Of a stretch of DNA of 44,349 nucleotides, positions 35,847-44,349 are shown in pieces. The DNA comes from Lenisia limosa. Its lineage: Eukaryota; Breviatea. The stretch covers positions 1 through 44,349 of the forward strand of contig LPNZ01011015.1 of NCBI GenBank assembly GCA_001655205.1, in the 5' to 3' direction. The position numbers and the translations under genes are program-made. Under the pieces are notes generated by a model. It did not search any database. It had not been told where the DNA came from and saw only the letters and a list, made by a program, of their open reading frames with translations. Numbering within the stretch: the first letter of the stretch is position 1; every line of letters starts with the position of its first letter.

Positions 35847-38302
35847 ACAGACGTTCTTCCAATGAGGGCATCTATTCAAATCCTGTTGCTGTGGGGGNNN
35901 NNNNNNNNNNNNNNNNNNNNNNNNNNNNAAACAGTATACATTTCAACCTACAGAAATCAATTTTCTCAGAACTGAATATATATAAAAACCGCTAGATCAG
36001 TAAGAGAAATATCACTGACTTTGCAGTACCCCCCACACCGACAAGCCTCATTCCAGTCGGGGAACCAAACGGTGGTTGTCGACAACATCAAGTTCAGTGT
36101 AGATAACGACGGCATTTTCTTCTCTTCGCAGCTCGTGTCCCATACTGAGGTATGCATATCATAGAGGTTATCATCCTGCCAATTTGCATTAATTCCAGCA
36201 CGTCCTTTCACAAAGTAGTCGAAGGTCCCGAAGTCTTCAGAGCTCAACTTTGACCGGAAATGGTGGGGCTACTTAAAAAAGGACTGGGATACTTTTCTGA
36301 AAAGAAAACAAAATGGGAGCTTTGGGTATCGACCTCGTTATTATGTTATAGGATGGAAGAGAGTACTGAGTTTGAAGACACTTTCAAGGACATAAACTCA
36401 TTCTTGGTGGACCTTTCCATTTATAGTTTGCCAGGGATTATTGAGAATGTACTATTCAAAAAAATACCTCTGTAACTATTACCGTTTCAATGGGGTAATA
36501 TGCTCATGTTAGTTCCTCAATGCTTGAAATTATATATGTAGCTGGAGTGTTGGGTGTGGCAGTACTCACCGCCGGCCATTTCATGCAGAGCGATAAGAAA
36601 ATTATTCTCAGCTGCTGTGCCTTCCTTGTGGGTTCCCTTTTTGATGAAGGAGCTTGTTTATTGTATTTTTGTTTTCAGAGTTTGTTATACTATTTAGTTT
36701 TGAACCATTGATCATATCAAATCATATCCCTGACCAATGCGTAGATTCCTGCTGTCCTGTTGGTGTATGCCTTTATAGCGGTCACGGAGGCCAGTTCCCT
36801 GCATGAATATGTTCCAGGTTGGTTTAATGAGGTTCCCAATACTGTTTTGATGTAGCCAAGCGTCCCCAAGTAATCCGAATATACATTTAAGGCCTTTTAA
36901 CTGTCGAACTGTATCTAATTTGCATATTGTAGAGCTCGCTACGCATATTGGTGAGATGCCGCCCGCAATGGAACACGTCTTGGTGGAGCACGGATTCAAG
37001 GATTTGATTTACTGCATGGGTATGCTGGGATCATCGTATGAAATTGGCTTCTCGGAGTGTTATAAGGACATATAGCTACTATAGATAAAAATCTACATAT
37101 CTCTATATTACTAGTCATTTTATCTAGTATTATATGATATATAATTGCCACTCATTTTTTATCGATCACATGATGCTCTAACCACACAGTTGCAACTGAA
37201 TCACATTCAAATGTTGTGGGAGAAACCATGGGACTTATCATATTCATATGTGAGAAGGATGATGAGTTCCCTTTAACTGTTTTTCAATTCGCTTCTTTGT
37301 ATCTTGGGGCCAATGTGTGTGTAATGATATTGCTTTACTCCTCAAGGTGGCACTTTTCTATTTTGCTGTGGCAACTTTATATCTGAAGCAAGTTCGGACA
37401 ACGTGAGTTGGTGTTGAGAATTTCCTTCAACAGATACCTTCCTAGTTCGTACTCTTTGATTGGTTCGCCACCTAAACTCTTCTTACTTTCCAGGTATTTG
37501 AGCAGGAGTACCTTGATGCTGAACGTAGGATGGGGATTGCTTCCTTATTTACACCTCATGCATTCTGTTCACTATGCCTTATCTCATGCTTTCTGTTCAC
37601 TTGCCTTATCTCATGCTTTCAGTGGAGAAGAGTCAAAAAGCCCTTCCTCTTGTTATTCCCGTATGGGGGGGGGGTGTGTTCTTAAGGAGCAATGTCTTAA
37701 TTTGCTATCTGCAGCGTTTCTCACTTTTCCCTCTTAGCTAAACGGTTCGCCCACCATCGGAGTGTATGTGAACTCAGAAGAGGGCCGTTCAATGGACCGC
37801 CAGCGACAGCGAGAACGGGAGGAGATGGCTCTTGCCGACCGCTCAAATGACGACGAGGTTTGCATACATTGCTTTTGCTATTATACATTCCCCGTATTGC
37901 TTTTACATCCGATGAAATGAACCACTTTGATGATGGAATTTCTTTCTTGCTGTCAGGTGTTATTTCAAATCAGTCGAAGTCTGATAGGGAGCTTGAAAAA
38001 GAGCGCGAAGTCAATGAAGCTGAAAAATTACAGGTTGGGGGGAGGGGCCATGTTACTAAATGCACACGGCCAAGTGCCTTGTATGATGTTTACTGTTTCA
38101 GGAAGTTCGATGCTACGATGACACCTACCAAGCCACTCGTGATGTGCCTCTATACGTTGCAGGTATTCGGCACTGTTTGTGACGTACAAATATCTTGCAT
38201 TTCATCGCCTCAAGTCCTTCTGGTTTTCTCTCACTCTACTCAGAAGAAGCTTCTGCACCTGCTTATGATGAAGTTCTTCCGTCATACGCTGACATATTAT
38301 AA
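35843..38302 (+). CDS. four-TM-like membrane protein with charged C-terminal tail
   Basis: Not assigned to a family; the topology is tetraspan-like. The start ATG at 35843 begins MNRRSSNEGIYSNPVAVG and is cut by gap 35898-35928. Exon 36028-36148 (SGNQTVVVDNIKFSV) follows, then a Ser-rich exon (36199-36260). Membrane segments: GVLGVAVLTAGHF plus IILSCCAFL (36541-36628), IPAVLLVYAFIAVTEA (36745-36807), a loop exon (36933-37019) with one Cys, then LIIFI plus VALFYFAVATLYL (37190-37248, 37347-37398). The cytosolic tail (37741-37857, 37960-38032, 38101-38160, 38244-38302) is Arg/Glu-rich and ends with PAYDEV and PSYADIL. Exon joins at 36149-36540 are unsettled. Next gene downstream is convergent, 190 bp away. 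Confidence 0.5.
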
Positions 38303-38492
38303 TTATGGTAATCTATTAGGGTGGGGTTTGGGGGAGCGCTGTGTATTTTTATTATTATTATTCAAGAGCTAAAAGGAGAATTGTATGGAGTGCATATGAA
38401 AGAAGTGAAGACTCAGTACTTGCTTGCAAACTACCCACCCAAGAACCTAATCAAGAACAGCCTCTACATTGATCAACACTTAGACCGGAGAG

Positions 38493-42492
<4,000 letters not shown>

Positions 42493-42697
42493 ATTTAGAC
42501 ACAAATTTTCCAAATGTACCTAAATATTCAGCGATTTTTTCAGAGAAATGTCTTTCAATTAGTGATTGGTTTTGATTACTTATTAAAATATTATGCGAGC
42601 GATTTTGAGCGCATATTTAAGAACTGATCACAAACCAGGTATGTATTGTTGAGTTATCTAACTTTTAATTCGCTAACTCCACTAGAAGTTCCAAAAA
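42493..42697. promoter_or_regulatory. divergent promoter region, protease / glycerol kinase
   Basis: 205 bp between the start codons of the cysteine protease (-) and glycerol kinase (+). AT-rich; no specific element recognised. Confidence 0.35.
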
Positions 42698-44349
42698 ATG
42701 TTAAAACTCTTGTCCCAGACAGGTCTCCGAAGCCTCTCTCAGTTAGCTGGATGTTAATTTGTATAGTAAACTAATTTAACTTGCTTTTTTGCTCCTCCTC
42801 CCATTCCCCCCTTTCACATTTAATCTGTTTCCAGAGGTGGAGCTATCAGGTTCCTTAGTTCTGCTTCTCAAACAAACAAGGTGCGGTTCCAATGGTCTCA
42901 CTATGCGTTATACCTTCTTGAAAAGATTGCCTTTTCACCCCCCAGTTTTGCTCGAAGCCGCTCTCAGAAACCGGTGCCATCGGTTCGTTGGACTGCGGAA
43001 CAACAAGGTTTGTTATCGCGCATCTCAATCATCATCACCATCAGTGCAACTCACCCCACCATCATCATAAGATCTCTTTCTGACAGTACTTCAGTGTTCG
43101 TTTCATTGCATTTGACAAGAATGGAATGCCGTCCTCTACTGACCAGGTCGAACTCAACCAGATCTTTCCTAAGCCTGGGTATTCTTGGATACACTCAATA
43201 TCCCATCGTCTAGATTTCAAAGTGTTCGATATTTGGGAGTAGAGGTCCATGCATTAGGATTTGACCTCGGCAGATGGGCCGAACATGACCCGACAGACGT
43301 GATGGCGAAGGTGAATTCGGTCATGGACGCCGCCCGCTCAAGCACTGATGNNNNNNNNNNNNNNNNNNNNNNNNNNNNNNNNNNNNNNNNNNNNNNNNNN
43401 NNNNNNNNNNNNNNNNNNNNNNNNNNNNNNNNNNNNNNNNNNNNNNNNNNNNNNNNNNNNNNNNNNNNNNNNNNNNNNNNNNNNNNNNNNNNNNNNNNNN
43501 NNNCTTCACCACCACGCCACGATGCTGACGTGACCAGGGAATGGGCGTGACAAACCATCGCGAGTCCATTGTCGTCTGGGATAGTGTCACTGGTGAACCC
43601 CTGCATAACGCCGTCCGTATGGGGGTGCTGATACTGTATGATCTTCTCAATTGAAACGAAAAGATCGAAAACAGTTGGAGACTATGGGGGTGTAGCAAAT
43701 GCCATAACTGTTCTTGTTTGATTGAACACGAAACAGACAGACACACCAATTCCCCTCTCACTCCCCCCCAGTGTGGCTTGACACTCGTAACCAAGAGTCG
43801 GTAACTCAGGTAGCTAACCAAGGCAACGATGTTTCGGAAAGAATCAGGAAGGTGACTTCTTTTTTTTTTTTTAACAAGAGAAATAATATACATTAGAAAT
43901 CTAGGGAAACAAATAAATACATCGACATCAGAGTCCATAGAGGAAACCCTTAAATACGAACATATTGATATTGTAGCTATCTGGCCTCCCTCCCTCCACT
44001 TACTTCTCTGCCTACAAGTTGAAGTGGCTCCTTGACAATGTGCCTGATGTCAAGTTAGCTTTTGGGTTCTGGCTGTATTAAGTGCACACATATGATATTT
44101 TTATCACATTCAATATATTGGGATTTTATTGATACAGTGCTTTTAGGGGATTTTATTGATACAGTGCTTTTAGGGGATTTTTCTCTTTGTTGTGATTGAA
44201 GGTTAACGTTTTAGGAAGGCTGCAGACTCCGGACGACTCATGGCTGGCTGCATGGACACATGGATGATCTGGGTGGGGGCATAGACTAATGATCTTGGTG
44301 GGGGCATGGACACATGGATGATCTCGGTGGGGGCATGGACACATGGATG
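42698..44349 (+). CDS. GK: glycerol kinase, N-terminal part, with organelle-type presequence (runs off window)
   Basis: FGGY-family kinase that phosphorylates glycerol with ATP. Exons: 42698-42752, 42837-42880, 42945-43007, 43095-43178, 43274-43350 (then gap 43351-43503), 43538-43616, 43772-43851, 43977-44053; the rest lies beyond the window. Phases match at every join that can be checked. The core begins [19 protein letters not shown] (phosphate-binding start), then [41 protein letters not shown] (glycerol-binding region) and [18 protein letters not shown], all glycerol kinase landmarks. Before them, exons 1-2 add about 35 residues ([27 protein letters not shown]) rich in Arg, Ser and Leu without acidic residues, like a mitochondrial-type targeting peptide. 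The acceptor for exon 2 (CAGAG at 42832-42836) was chosen because the nearer AG gives a stop. Confidence 0.9.
44120..44180. repeat. 27-bp tandem duplication in glycerol kinase intron
   Basis: Two copies of GGATTTTATTGATACAGTGC followed by TTTTAGG, with a partial third (GGGGATTTTT). Confidence 0.9.
44251..44349. repeat. GC-richer 29-bp minisatellite at window end
   Basis: Units begin CATGGACACATGGATGATCT and end GGGTGGGGG or CGGTGGGGG; one unit is shortened to 25 bp (CATAGACTAATGATC). At least three full units and a partial one, continuing past the window. It lies in, or just after, the intron that follows the last visible glycerol kinase exon. Confidence 0.9.

Noticed and set aside
42837-43213. 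Unspliced 110-residue ORF as a separate gene upstream of glycerol kinase
   Set aside because: Splicing at the GTGCGG and GTTTGT donors gives clear glycerol kinase sequence in frame; the unspliced frame has no similarity to anything recognised.
44153-44344. Cys/His/Pro-rich minus-strand ORF resembling a zinc-binding peptide
   Set aside because: Produced by translating the 29-bp minisatellite; the periodicity comes from the DNA repeat.

Overview
This is nuclear DNA from an intron-rich eukaryotic microbe, with 15 runs of N. Nearly every gene is split into exons of about 40-170 bp by GT-AG introns, and donors are mostly GTATG, GTAAG, GTGAG or GTGGG. The genes were therefore rebuilt by joining exon pieces whose splice phases agree and whose peptides follow known families. 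Basal-body and axoneme-type coiled-coil proteins (a CEP164-like WW protein and a TPH-like protein) suggest a flagellated protist. A free-living fornicate such as Kipferlia would fit, but that is a guess; no rRNA or marker gene settles it.

Layout, left to right. 1-5713 (-): CEP164-like WW plus long coiled coil, 3' end outside the window. 5966-6914 (+): RAB5IF/OPTI-type ER membrane protein, divergent from it. 7231-11672 (+): DBP3-like DEAD-box rRNA helicase with a Lys/Glu-rich N-terminus. 11747-18162 (-): complete DNA/RNA topoisomerase III beta (TOP3B), about 29 exons, convergent with the helicase. 18511-18583 (+): tRNA-Lys(UUU). 18827-25029 (+): large ankyrin-repeat protein with a ubiquitin-like segment. 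25272-25344 (+): identical second tRNA-Lys(UUU). 25528-27900 (-): Ser/Arg-rich plus coiled-coil protein of unknown function. About 27960-32081 (-): TPH-like axonemal coiled-coil protein. 33152-35846 (+): unrecognised membrane protein. 35843-38302 (+): four-TM-like membrane protein with a charged, Tyr-containing tail. 38493-42492 (-): secreted papain-family cysteine protease with an N-terminal extension. 42698 to the window end (+): glycerol kinase with a predicted organelle-targeting presequence, cut by the window end.

The genes are ordinary single-copy housekeeping and cytoskeletal genes, not an operon or a defence island. I see no CRISPR array, virus or intact transposon. The non-gene signal is in the introns: a 99-bp MITE-like element with target-site duplications, a 71-bp near-perfect hairpin, many 25-50-bp two-copy tandem duplications (some covering splice sites), a dispersed repeat of about 45 bp, and recurrent ATCATATGAT palindromes. 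G/C homopolymers lie beside several assembly gaps, so some gaps are probably sequencing drop-outs.
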